NCBI GenBank assembly: GCA_040954595.2
Contig: CM082591.2
Location: 10,850,001-10,914,000, forward strand
Source of the DNA: Balanoglossus misakiensis
Lineage: Eukaryota > Hemichordata
Direction of reading: 5' to 3'
Length of the DNA: 64,000 nt
The notes beneath the pieces were generated by a model that did no database searches, was not told the DNA's origin, and saw only the letters and a list, made by a program, of their open reading frames with translations. This document shows positions 25,477-36,780 of the stretch, piece after piece (positions within the stretch are counted from its first letter, which is position 1; every line of letters begins with the position of its first letter). The position numbers and the translations under genes were made by a program.

Positions 25477-28400
25477 ACATTGCCGTCATCAATTTGAAAG
25501 AAGCTGGTCGACATGATGAACTAGGTCACGGATCATTGTATGTCAAATTACAGAAGAAGATGACAAGGACAATGTTAGCACAGTATCACCGTTGGTTGTA
25601 TGAGAGAAGAAAGGACGAATCTGTTGAAGTCCTGAGGGAATGGATTAACCAAGAGGCAGAATTTCAGACTATTGCCTATGAAACTGTCGAAGGCGTTAGA
25701 GACAAAGCCGGCGTTGGTGAGTACAAGAAACAAAACTCTGCCAGAACATTCTTTGGACACACTGAAGAAACGTACGCTAATAACAAGCCTAGAGATGGAC
25801 GCAGACGATGCAAGTTTTGCAGTGATCTTCATGGTGTGTGGAAATGCGGTGAATTCAAGAAGATGGATGCTGTCAAAAGGTGGGACTTTGCCAAGAGAAC
25901 GAGACTGTGTTACCGTTGTTTGGGGGACGATCACCAAGATAAAATGTGTCCTCGAACTAGAATATGTGGAATAAATGGTTGCAGAGACACTCACAATAGA
26001 CTTTTGCACAAAAATGACATTCAGGTCAGATCTACAGGTACAACTACCAGAGATGATAAACCCTACAACTGTGGCAAAAGAGAAACGTCAACCATCCCCA
26101 GGGAATACAGAGGAGCAACTTCCAGCAGTACGGCTTCGTCCCTCACGGAGGAGGAGCATCGACGGAAACCAGACCAGGTATCCACAACAATGATGTCAAA
26201 CACACCAACCCAATCTAGGTTTACTACCCTACGCACTGTTCCAGTAATCCTAAAGAATGGCAGACGAAGAATTAAAGTAAACGCACTACTAGATGATGCC
26301 AGTACGAAGACGTACATCAACGCTAATATTGCTGCTGAACTCGGGTTGCAAGGTGAGCCAGAAAGAGTTGCAGTGAACGTATTGAACGGACAAATAGAGA
26401 CTTTTGAAACAATGCCAGTAGAAATCGGACTTGAAAGTTTGAACGGAAGCATTGATATGAATGTCATAGCATTCACTACGGAAAAAGTCACGGGCGATAT
26501 GCAAATACGAGACTGGAGCAGGCATGCCGGAAGATGGGAGCATTTACAATGCATTGACTTTCCAAAGCTTGGTCCTCATCCCACAATCTATATGCTCATT
26601 GGTATTGACTACTCTGATCTTCACTACTCATTCAAAGACGTCAGAGGGCTACCTGGTGAGCCAATAGCTAGACTGACTCCATTGGGATGGACTTGCATCG
26701 GCAACACTCGAGGTGAGAGTAACCAGACCAACTTTGCCCATACGTATTTTGTTAAGCAGTCAACAGAACTTGCGGACATTAATAGGACACCGAGACAGTT
26801 TGGGGAAATTGAGAACATTGCAGACAATACTGACATTCCAGTTTTGTGTAACGAAGGTCAAGCTGCCGTAGACAAGGTTCAAAGGTCACACAGATTTGTA
26901 GATGGGCGATACCAAGAGGCTACTCCTAGGAAGGATGATGCACCTAAACTACCCACCAACTATGAAAAGGCGAAGCAGCGTCTGCAGAACACTGAGCGGA
27001 GACTGTTAAAGAAAATGAGAAAAGGTGTTCGTCACACACCTGGACCACTGACTATGCCAGAAAATCGATCGCACATGAATATAGCCCTGGTCACACCTGA
27101 AGCAGACAAGGACTCATCTTGGCGTCTTAACCCTGAACGTTTCTCATCATGGCAGAGACTGAAAAGAATTACAGCCTGGGTGAATCGTTTCCTGGAAAAC
27201 AGTAGGGTACCTAAAAGCCAGAGAATTAAAGGTGAACTCGCGCAGGAAGAATTGGAAAATGCAGAGGTTCAGATAGTAAAGAAGACGCAGATGCAAGCGT
27301 TTCCCGAAGAATATGTTGGACTGACAAAGAGCAAGAGGCTACCTAGAGACAGTAAACTACTTGTATTGCAGCCGAGACTTGATAGCGATGGTCTCATGAG
27401 ATGTGATGGAAGACTGAAATATGCCGATTGTCTACCATATGACGCCCGGTTTCCAATAATTCTACCACGGAAGCATTGGGTGACTAGACTGATTGTCAAG
27501 TTTTACCACGAAGAGGGAAAGCATGCAGCAGGCACAAATCAGACTCTGTCCACACTGTCCACTCGATATTGGATACTCTCTGGTAGAGAAGAAATTCGTG
27601 AATGGGAGAAAAAATGTAATGAATGCCAAAGACGAAAAGCAAAGACAGCTGAACAAATCATGGCACCCTTACCAGAAATCAGACTGAGAAAGTCACTCAG
27701 AGCCTTCGCTTACACAGGAGTTGACTTTGCTGGACCATTCATTACCACTCAAGGCAGAGGGAAACGCAGAGAAAAACGTTACTTGTGTTTATTCACTTGT
27801 CTTGGAACGAGAGCAGTTCATCTGGAAATGGCTGTTGGACTGGACACTGATTCATTTCTCAACGCTTTCTACCGCATGTGTAATCGAAGAGGCGTTCCAA
27901 CAGAAATTGTGTCAGACAATGGTGGTAACTTCGTAGGAGCAGATAAAGAACTTCGACAATTAGTGGGACTACTGGACCAAGATAAAATCCAGAGAGAAAC
28001 CGCCAACCGAGGTATTAAATGGCAATTTAATCCTCCACTTGCGCCACACTTTGGGGGCGTACATGAGACTATGATTAAAGCCGCAAAAAGAGCCATCTAC
28101 GCAATCTTGGGCAACGCTGACGTAACGGATGAAGAACTGATGACAGCGTTTACTGGAGCAGAAGCATTATTAAACTCAAGGCCACTGACTTATCAATCAG
28201 CTAGTCCAGCAGACGACACCCCATTAACGCCAAACCATTTTCTGCATGGGCAGATTGGCGGCCAGTTTGCACCAGAATCCGTGGACACTACTGACTTCAG
28301 TCCCAGGAAGAGATGGAGACGTGTACAGGAACTAGTAAGACACTTTTGGCACCGCTGGATGAGAGAGTGGCTACCCAGTTTAAACACAAGGAAGAAATGG

Positions 28401-28604
28401 CTCCATCCACACAGGGATCTCAAAGTTGGGGACATCGTGCTAGTAATTTCACCCGGAACTTCGCGTGGTAATTGGCCAATGGGAAGGATTATTCGTGTAC
28501 AGCCCGGAAAGGATGGACATGTGCGCGTGGTTGATGTACAAGTGGGATCTAGCATATTGACTCGTCCTATATCAAAATTGTGTCCTTTAGAATTTGATGA
28601 ATAA
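25425..28604 (+). CDS. Gag C-terminus and Pol (protease, integrase) with RT/RNase H deleted
   Basis: The frame is open from 25,425; family-like sequence starts near 25,452 and ends at TAA 28,602-28,604. Residues below count from the TTG at 25,494. CCHC knuckles are C106/C109/H113/C118 and C139/C142/H147/C152, followed by C158/C163/H167/H172. A DUF1758-like aspartic protease spans about 245-410 with LLDDAS (D267 the likely catalytic Asp). Pre-RT sequence ends near 508 and post-RNase H sequence starts near 512; no YxDD box exists anywhere. Integrase follows: zinc finger H672/H677/C708/C711, catalytic D744, D808 and E858. A DUF5641-like tail covers about 935-1035. The product could process polyprotein and integrate DNA, but cannot reverse transcribe. 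No in-frame ATG near the frame start is convincing, since the frame normally continues from gag. Confidence 0.92.
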   Translation, partial: ANSFGYPRDIEKFADLLDIAVINLKEAGRHDELGHGSLYVKLQKKMTRTMLAQYHRWLYERRKDESVEVLREWINQEAEFQTIAYETVEGVRDKAGVGEYKKQNSARTFFGHTEETYANNKPRDGRRRCKFCSDLHGVWKCGEFKKMDAVKRWDFAKRTRLCYRCLGDDHQDKMCPRTRICGINGCRDTHNRLLHKNDIQVRSTGTTTRDDKPYNCGKRETSTIPREYRGATSSSTASSLTEEEHRRKPDQVSTTMMSNTPTQSRFTTLRTVPVILKNGRRRIKVNALLDDASTKTYINANIAAELGLQGEPERVAVNVLNGQIETFETMPVEIGLESLNGSIDMNVIAFTTEKVTGDMQIRDWSRHAGRWEHLQCIDFPKLGPHPTIYMLIGIDYSDLHYSFKDVRGLPGEPIARLTPLGWTCIGNTRGESNQTNFAHTYFVKQSTELADINRTPRQFGEIENIADNTDIPVLCNEGQAAVDKVQRSHRFVDGRYQEATPRKDDAPKLPTNYEKAKQRLQNTERRLLKKMRKGVRHTPGPLTMPENRSHMNIALVTPEADKDSSWRLNPERFSSWQRLKRITAWVNRFLENSRVPKSQRIKGELAQEELENAEVQIVKKTQMQAFPEEYVGLTKSKRLPRDSKLLVLQPRLDSDGLMRCDGRLKYADCLPYDARFPIILPRKHWVTRLIVKFYHEEGKHAAGTNQTLSTLSTRYWILSGREEIREWEKKCNECQRRKAKTAEQIMAPLPEIRLRKSLRAFAYTGVDFAGPFITTQGRGKRREKRYLCLFTCLGTRAVHLEMAVGLDTDSFLNAFYRMCNRRGVPTEIVSDNGGNFVGADKELRQLVGLLDQDKIQRETANRGIKWQFNPPLAPHFGGVHETMIKAAKRAIYAILGNADVTDEELMTAFTGAEALLNSRPLTYQSASPADDTPLTPNHFLHGQIGGQFAPESVDTTDFSPRKRWRRVQELVRHFWHRWMREWLPSLNTRKKWLHPHRDLKVGDIVLVISPGTSRGNWPMGRIIRVQPGKDGHVRVVDVQVGSSILTRPISKLCPLEFDE
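25435..25452 (+). other. Frame break between gag and pol
   Basis: Gag family sequence is in frame 1 up to about 25,435 and resumes in frame 0 (the -1 frame) from about 25,452, where a conserved Gag stretch rich in Asp and Leu follows. Both frames overlap from 25,425 to 25,476. There is no canonical X-XXY-YYZ slippery heptamer in the overlap, and the break falls inside a Gag domain, so a one-base deletion is more likely than programmed frameshifting. A sequencing or assembly error is also possible. Confidence 0.8.
27010..27040 (+). other. Junction of the in-frame RT/RNase H deletion
   Basis: Upstream of this point the protein matches the conserved stretch just before BEL reverse transcriptase (FVDGRYQ and TERRLLKK motifs). 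Immediately downstream it matches the stretch between RNase H and integrase (LTMPEN, then WRLNPERFSSW). Some 600-700 residues expected in between are absent while the frame is kept. I cannot place the breakpoint to the base without an intact relative. Confidence 0.85.
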
Positions 28605-28691
28605 TTGCAATAAGAACTCTTATTTATTTCTCTGAATTTCAATCTTTGACATTTAAAGACTTTCGCTGTTTCGATATGCTAGTAGCACATC
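28605..28691 (+). other. 3' untranslated stretch without env
   Basis: This is AT-rich DNA from the pol stop to the polypurine tract. It holds no ORF of note and no env-like gene. Confidence 0.8.
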
Positions 28692-28703
28692 GAGGAGGAG
28701 GAG
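28692..28703 (+). other. Polypurine tract
   Basis: GAGGAGGAGGAG, twelve purines, ends two bases (TA) before the 3' LTR. This is the expected place and composition for the plus-strand primer of LTR-element replication. Confidence 0.88.
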
Positions 28704-28865
28704 TATGGAGAGAAGAGACGATGAATCTATAATGACGTTATTTGCATTTGAATAATGAACTTACCTTCTGACGATGAACCCCCCTAGCTGGACGACAAAA
28801 ATATCTGAACGTAGCATGAACGTTTTATTTAGTTGACACTATTCATTCATTTACTTGTTATGGCA

Positions 28866-28873
28866 TATATAAA
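28866..28873 (+). promoter_or_regulatory. TATA box of 3' LTR
   Basis: TATATAAA, the twin of the 5' LTR copy. Initiation about 25-30 bp downstream would read into the plus strand of the right satellite array unless stopped by the following ATTAAA. Confidence 0.65.
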
Positions 28874-28914
28874 TGTAATATATTTCAATTGTAAGGAGAG
28901 TGCATTTCGAGTGT

Positions 28915-28920
28915 ATTAAA
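28915..28920 (+). terminator. Poly(A) signal ATTAAA in 3' LTR
   Basis: ATTAAA lies 34 bp before the end of the element. It is the likely signal for 3'-end formation of the genomic transcript. Confidence 0.62.
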
Positions 28921-28954
28921 GTACTTTTCGTCGGACGAGGTCTCCTTCACTCCA

Positions 28955-28959
28955 GCATA
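28955..28959. repeat. Target-site duplication, right copy (GCATA)
   Basis: GCATA directly follows the CTCCA end of the 3' LTR and matches the five bases before the 5' LTR. The satellite resumes in correct phase with GGCCTATCATG. Confidence 0.95.
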
Positions 28960-31900
28960 GGCCTATCATGTGTTCTGCGCATCACAACATATTTCCTTAA
29001 ATAAACGAGGCTGTGTTTGGAAGCAACCATGGAAATTTTAGAACTATCCGTCGATCTACAGAGTCTAGTGGAAAACTTTCTTATGTGCATAGGTCTATCA
29101 TGTGTTCTGCGCATCACAACATAATTTTGAAAACAATCGAGGCTGTGTTTGGAAGCAACCATGGAAATTTTATAACTATCCGTCGATCTACAGAGTCTAG
29201 TGGAAAACTTTCTTATGCGCATAGGCCTATCATGTGTTCTGCGCATCACAACATATTTCCTTCAATAAACGAGGCTGTGTTTGGAAGCAACCATGGAAAT
29301 TTTAGAACTATCCGTCGATCGACAGAGTCTAGTGGAAAACTTTCTTATGCGCATAGACCTATCATTTGTTCTGCGCATCACAACAGAATTTTGTAAACAA
29401 ACGAGGCTGTGTTTGGAAGCAACCATAGAAACTTTAGAACTATCCGTCGATCTACAGAGTCTAGTGGAAAACTTTCTTATGCGCATAGACCTATCATGTG
29501 TTCTGCGCATCACAACAGAATTTTGTAAACAAACGAGGCTGTGTTTCGAAGCAACCATGGAAACTTTAGAACTATCCGTCGATCTATAGAGTCCAGTGGA
29601 AAACTTTCTTATGTGCATAGGCCTATCATGTGCTCTGCGCATCACAACTGATTTCCTTAAATAACCCAGGCTGTGTTTGGAAGCATCCATGGAAATTTTA
29701 GAACTATCCGTCGATCTACCGAGTCTATCAGAAAACTTTCCCATGCGCATAGGTCTATCGTGTGTTCTGCGCATCACAACAGATTTCCTGAAATAAACGA
29801 GGCTGTGTTTGGAAGCAACCATGGAAATTTTAGAACTATCCGTCGATCTACAGAGTCTAGTGGAAAACTTTCTTATCCTCATAGACCTATCATGTGTTCT
29901 GCGCATCACAACAGAATTTTGTAAACAAACGAGGGTGTGTTCGTAAGCAACCATGGAAACTTTATAACTATCCGTCGATCTACAGAGTCTAGTGGAAAAC
30001 TTTCTTATCCTCATAGGCCTATCATGTGTTCTGCGCATCACAACAGAATTTTGTAAACAAACGAGGCTGTGTTCGGAAGCAACCATGGAAACTTTAGAAC
30101 TATCCGTCGATCTACAGAGTCTAGTGGAAAACTTTCTTATGCGCATAGACCTATCATGTGTTCTGCGCATCACAACCGATTTCCTCAAATAACCGAGGCT
30201 GTGTTTGGAAGCATCCATGGAAATTTTAGAACTATCCGTCGATCTACAGAGTCTAGTGGAAAACTTTCTTATGCGCATAGACCTATCATGTGTTCTGCGC
30301 ATCACAACATATTTCCTTAAATAAACGAGGCTGTGTTTGGAAGCAACCATGGAAATTTTAGAACTATCCGTCGATCTACAGAGTCTAGTGGAAAACTTTC
30401 TTATGTGCATAGGTCTATCATGTGTTCTGCGCATCACAACATAATTTTGAAAACAATCGAGGCTGTGTTTGGAAGCAACCATGGAAACTTTAGAACTATC
30501 CGTCGATCTATAGAGTCTAGTGGAAAACTTTCTTATGCGCATAGACCTATCATTTGTTCTGCGCATCACAACAGAATTTTGTAAACAAACGAGGCTGTGT
30601 TTGGAAGCAACCATGGAAACTTTAGAACTATCCGTCGATCTACAGAGTCTAGTGGAAAACTTTCTTATGCGCATAGACCTATCATGTGTTCTGCGCATCA
30701 CAACAGAATTTTGTAAACAAACGAGGCCGTGTTTGGAAGCAACCATGGAAACTTTAGAACTATCCGTCGATCTACAGAGTCTAGTGGAAAACTTTCTTAT
30801 GCGCATAGACCTATCATGTGTTCTGCGCATCACAACCGATTTCCTCAAATAACCGAGGCTGTGTTTGGAAGCATCCATGGAAATTTTAGAACTATCCGTC
30901 GATCTACAGAGTCTAGTGGAAAACTTTCTTATGCGCATAGACCTATCATGTGTTCTGCGCATCACAATAGAATTTTGTAAACAAACGAGGCCGTGTTTGG
31001 AAGCAACCATGGAAACTTTACAACTATCCGTCGATCTACAGAGTCTAGTGGAAAACTTTCTTATGCGCATAGACCTATCATTTGTTCTGCGCATCACAAC
31101 AGAATTTTGTAAACAAACGAGGCCGTGTTTGGAAGCAATCATGGAAACTTTACAACTATCCGTCGATCTACAGAGTCTAGTGGAAAACTTTCTTATGCGC
31201 ATAGACCTATCATGTGTTCTGCGCATCACAACATATTTCCTTAAATAAACGAGGCTGTGTTTGGAAGCAACCATGGAAATTTTAGAACTATCCGTCGATC
31301 TACAGAGTCTAGTGGAAAACTTTCTTATGTGCATAGGTCTATCATGTGTTCTGCGCATCACAACATAATTTTGTAAACAAACGAGGCTGTGTTTGGAAGC
31401 AACCATGGAAACTTTAGAACTATCCGTCGATCGACAGAGTCTAGTGGAAAACTTTCTTATGCGCATAGACCTATCATTTGTTCTGCGCATCACAACAGAA
31501 TTTTGTAAACAAACGAGGCCGTGTTTCGAAGCAACCATGGAAACTTTAGAACTATCCGTCAATCTACAGAGTCTAGTGGAAAACTTTCTTATGCGCATAG
31601 ACCTATCATGTGTTCTGCGCATCACAACAGAATTTTGTAAACAAACGAGGCCGTGTTTCGAAGCAACCATGGAAACTTTAGAACTATCCGTCGATCTACA
31701 GAGTCTAGAGGCAAACTTTCTTATCCTCATAGGCCTATCATGTGTTCTGCGCATCACAACAGAATTTTGTAAACAAACGAGGCTGTGTTTGGAAGCAACC
31801 ATGGAAACTTTAGTACTATCCGTCGATCTACAGAGTCTAGTGGAAAACTTTCTTATGCGCATAGACCTATCATGTGTTCTGCGCATCACAACAGAATTTT

Positions 31901-34900
31901 GTAAACAAACGAGGCTGTGTTTCGAAGCAACCATCGAAACTTTAGAACTATCCGTCGATCTACAGAGTCTAGTGGAAAACTTTCTTATGCGCATAGGCCT
32001 ATTATGTGTTCTGCGCATCACGACATATTTCCTTAAATAAACGAGGCTGTGTTTGGAAGCAACCATGGAAACTTTAGAACTATCCGTCGATCGACAGAGT
32101 CTAGTGGAAAACTTTCTTATGCGCATAGACCTATCATGTGTTCTGCGCATCACAACAGAATTTTGTAAACAAACGAGGGTGTGTTTGGAAGCAACCATGG
32201 AAACTTTATAACTATCCGTCGATCTACAGAGTCTAGTGGAAAACTTTCTTATCCTCATAGGCCTATCATGTGTTCAGCGCATCACAACAGAATTTTGTAA
32301 ACAAACGAGGCTGTGTTCGGAAGCAACCATGGAAACTTTAGAACTATCCGTCGATCTACAGAGTCTAGTGGAAAACTTTCTTATGCGCATAGACCTATCA
32401 TGTGTTCTGCGCATCACAACAGAATTTTGTAAACAAACGAGGCTGTGTTTGGAAGCATCCATGGAAACTTTAGAACTATCCGTCGATCTACAGAGTCTAG
32501 TGGAAAACTTTCTTATGCGCATAGACCTATCATGTGTTCTGCGCATCACAACAGAATTTTGTAAACAAACGAGGCTGTGTTTCGAAGCAACCATGGAAAC
32601 TTTAGAACTATCCGTCGATCTACAGAGTCTAGTGGAAAACTTTCTTATGCGCATAGGCCTATCATGTGTTCTGCGCATCACAACATATTTCCTTAAATAA
32701 ACGAGGCTGTGTTTGGAAGCAACCATGGAAACTTTAGAACTATCCGTCGATCTACAGAGTCTAGTGGAAAACTTTCTTATGCGCATAGACCTATCATGTG
32801 TTCTGCGCATCACAACAGAATTTTGTAAACAAACGAGGCTGTGTTTCGAAGCAACCATAGAAACTTTAGAACTATCCGTCGATCTACAGAGTCTAGTGAA
32901 AAACTTTCTAATGCGCATAGACCTATCATGTGTTCTGCGCATCACAACAGAATTTTGTAAACAAACGAGGCTGTGTTTCGAAGCAACCATGGAAACTTTA
33001 GAACTATCCGTCGATCTATAGAGTCCAGTGGAAAACTTTCTTATCGTCATAGGGCTATCATGTGTTCTGCGCATCACAACAGAATTTTGTAAACAAACGA
33101 GGCTGTGTTCGGAAGCAACCATGGAAACTTTAGAACTATCCGTCGATCTACAGAGTCTAGTGGAAAACTTTCTTATGCGCATAGGCCAATCATGTGTTCT
33201 GCGCATCACAACAGAATTTTGTAAACAAACGAGGCTGTGTTTGGAAGCAACCATGGAAACTTTAGAACTATCCGTCGATCTATAGAGTCTAGTGGAAAAC
33301 TTTCTTATGCGCATAGACCTATCATTTGTTCTGCGCATCACAACAGAATTTTGTAAACAAACGAGGCTGTGTTTGGAAGCAACCATGGAAACTTTAGAAC
33401 TATCCGTCGATCTACAGAGTCTAGTGGAAAACTTTCTTATGCGCATAGACCTATCATGTGTTCTGCGCATCACAATAGAATTTTGTAAACAAACGAGGCC
33501 GTGTTTGGAAGCAACCATGGAAACTTTACAACTATCCGTCGATCTACAGAGTCTAGTGGAAAACTTTCTTATCCTCATAGGCCTATCATGTGTTCTGCGC
33601 ATCACAACAGAATTTTGTAAACAAACGAGGCTGTGTTCGGAAGCAACCATGGAAACTTTAGAACTATCCGTCGATCTACAGAGTCTAGTGGAAAACTTTC
33701 TTATGCGCATAGGCCTATCATGTGTTCTGCGCATCACAACATATTTCCTTAAATAAACGAGGCTGTGTTTGGAAGCAACCATGGAAATTTTAGAACTATC
33801 CGTCGATCTACAGAGTCTAGTGGAAAACTTTCTTATGTGCATAGGTCTATCATGTGTTCTGCGCATCACAACATAATTTTGAAAACAATTGAGGCTGTGT
33901 TTGGAAGCAACCATGGAAACTTTATAACTATCCGTCGATCTACAGAGTCTAGTGGAAAACTTTCTTATGCGCATAGGCCTATCATGTGTTCTGCGCTTCA
34001 CAACATATTTCCTTAAATAAACGAGGCTGTGTTTCGAAGCAACCATGGAAACTTTAGAACTATCCGTCGATCTACAGAGTCTAGTGGAAAACTTTCTTAT
34101 GCGCATAGACCTATCATGTGTTCTGCGCATCACAACAGAATTTTGTAAACAAACGAGGCTGTGTTTGGAAGCAACCATGGAAACTTTAGAACTATCCGTC
34201 GATCTACAGAGTCTAGTGGAAAACTTTCTTATGCGCATAGACCTATCATGTGTTCTGCGCATCACAACAGAATTTTGTAAACAAACGAGGCTGTGTTTCG
34301 AAGCAACCATGGAAACTTTAGAACTATCCGTCGATCTACAGAGTCTAGTGGAAAACTTTCTTATGCGCATAGGCCTATCATGTGTTCTGCGCATCACAAC
34401 ATATTTCCTTAAATAAACGAGGCTGTGTTTGGAAGCAACCATGGAAACTTTAGAACTATCCGTCGATCTACAGAGTCTAGTGGAAAACTTTCTTATGCGC
34501 ATAGACCTATCATGTGTTCTGCGCATCACAACAGAATTTTGTAAACAAACGAGGCTGTGTTTCGAAGCAACCATAGAAACTTTAGAACTATCCGTCGATC
34601 TACAGAGTCTAGTGGAAAACTTTCTTATGCGCATAGACCTATCATGTGTTCTGCGCATCACAACAGAATTTTGTAAACAAACGAGGCTGTGTTTCGAAGC
34701 AACCATGGAAACTTTAGAACTATCCGTCGATCTATAGAGTCCAGTGGAAAACTTTCTTATCGTCATAGGGCTATCATGTGTTCTGCGCATCACAACAGAA
34801 TTTTGTAAACAAACGAGGCTGTGTTCGGAAGCAACCATGGAAACTTTAGAACTATCCGTCGATCTACAGAGTCTAGTGGAAAACTTTCTTATGCGCATAG

Positions 34901-36780
34901 GCCTATCATGTGTTCTGCGCAACACAACATATTTCCTTAAATAAACGAGGCTGTGTTTGGAAGCAACCATGGAAATTTTAGAACTATCCGTCGATCTACA
35001 GAGTCTAGTGGAAAACTTTCTTATGTGCATAGGTCTATCATGTGTTCTGCGCATCACAACATAATTTTGAAAACAATTGAGGCTGTGTTTGGAAGCAACC
35101 ATGGAAACTTTATAACTATCCGTCGATCTACAGAGTCTAGTGGAAAACTTTCTTATGCGCATAGGCCTATCATGTGTTCTGCGCATCACAACATATTTCC
35201 ATAAATAAACGAGGCTGTGTTTGGAAGCAACCATGGAAATTTTAGAACTATCCGTCGATCGACAGAGTCTAGTGGAAAACTTTCTTATGCGCATAGACCT
35301 ATCATTTGTTCTGCGCATCACAACAAAATTTTGTAAACAAACGAGGCTGTGTTTGGAAGCAACCATACAAACTTTAGAACTATCCGTCGATCTACAGAGT
35401 CCAGTGGAAAACTTTCTTATCGTCATAGGGCTATCATGTGTTCTGCGCATCACAACAGAATTTTGTAAACAAACGAGGCTGTGTTCGGAAGCAACCATGG
35501 AAACTTTAGAACTATCCGTCGATCTACAGAGTCTAGTGGAAAACTTTCTTATGCGCATAGGTCTATCATGTGTTCTGCGCATCACAACATAATTTTGAAA
35601 ACAATCGAGGCTGTGTTTGGAAGCAACCATGGAAACTTTACAACTATCCGTCGATCTACAGAGTCTAGTGGAAAACTTTCTTATGCGCATAGGCCTATCA
35701 TGTGTTCTGCGCATCACAACATATTTCCTTAAATAAACGAGGCTGTGTTTGGAAGCAACCATGGAAACTTTACAACTATCCGTCGATCTACAGAGTCTAG
35801 TGGAAAACTTTCTTATGCGCATAGGCCTATCATGTGTTCTGCGCATCACAACATATTTCCTTAAATAAACGAGGCTGTGTTTGGAAGCAACCATGGAAAT
35901 TTTAGAACTATCCGTCGATCTACAGAGTCTAGTGGAAAACTTTCTTATGTGCATAGGTCTATCATGTGTTCTGCGCATCACAACATAATTTTGAAAACAA
36001 TCGAGGCTGTGTTTGGAAGCAACCATGGAAACTTTAGAACTATCCGTCGATCCACAGAGTCTAGTGGAAAACTTTCTTATGCGCATAGGCCTATCATGTT
36101 TTCTGCACATCACAACAGAATGTTGTAAACAATCGAGGCTGTGTTTGGAAGCAACCATGGAAACTTTAGAATTATCCGTCGATCGACAGAGTCTAGTGGA
36201 AAACTTTCTTATGCGCATAGACCTATCATTTGTTCTGCGCATCACAACAGAATTTTGTAAACAAACGAGGCTGTGTTTGGAAGCAACCATAGAAACTTTA
36301 GAACTATCCGTCGATCTACAGAGTCTAGTGGAAAACTTTCTTATGCGCATAGACCTATCATGTGTTCTGCGCATCACAACAGAATTTTGTAAACAAACGA
36401 GGCTGTGTTTCGAAGCAACCATGGAAACTTTAGAACTATCCGTCGATCTATAGAGTCCAGTGGAAAACTTTCTTATCGTCATAGGGCTATCATGTGTTCT
36501 ACGCATCACAATCGATTTCCTCAAATAACCGAGGCTGTGTTTTGAAGCATCCATGGAAATTTTAGAACTATCCGTCGATCTACAGAGTCTAGTGGAAAAC
36601 TTTCTTATGTGCATAGGTCTATCATGTGTTCTGCGCATCACAACATAATTTTGTAAACAAACGAGGCTGTGTTTGGAAGCAACCATGGAAACTTTAGAAC
36701 TATCCGTCGATCTACAGAGTCTAGTGGAAAACTTTCTTATGAGCATAGGCCTGTCATGTGTTCTGCGCATCACAACATAT

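Larger units (their letters stand above)
23892..28954 (+). mobile_element. BEL/Pao LTR retrotransposon, RT-deleted, non-autonomous
   Basis: The 5,063-bp element has 249-bp direct LTRs starting TGGAG and ending CTCCA, a tRNA primer-binding site, Gag and Pol reading frames on the plus strand, a polypurine tract and a 5-bp target duplication. Clade assignment rests on gene order and motifs: a coiled-coil Gag with a DUF1759-like domain, CCHC knuckles plus a CX4CX3HX4H finger, a DUF1758-like aspartic protease with LLDDAS, an HHCC plus DDE integrase, and a C-terminal DUF5641-like domain. No env is present. Autonomous BEL elements are usually about 6-9 kb; this one lacks roughly 2 kb covering RT and RNase H. 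The LTRs look identical, so insertion is recent despite the defects. Confidence 0.96.
28706..28954 (+). repeat. 3' LTR (249 bp)
   Basis: The same 249 bp as the 5' LTR, offset by 4,814 bp, with no mismatch seen by eye. It abuts the right target duplication. It carries its own TATA box and poly(A) signal, so it could both end the element's transcript and start transcription outward into the right satellite array. Confidence 0.97.

Noticed and set aside
28605-28705. env gene or extra ORF downstream of pol
   Set aside because: Only about 100 bp separate the pol stop from the 3' LTR, with no coding signal.
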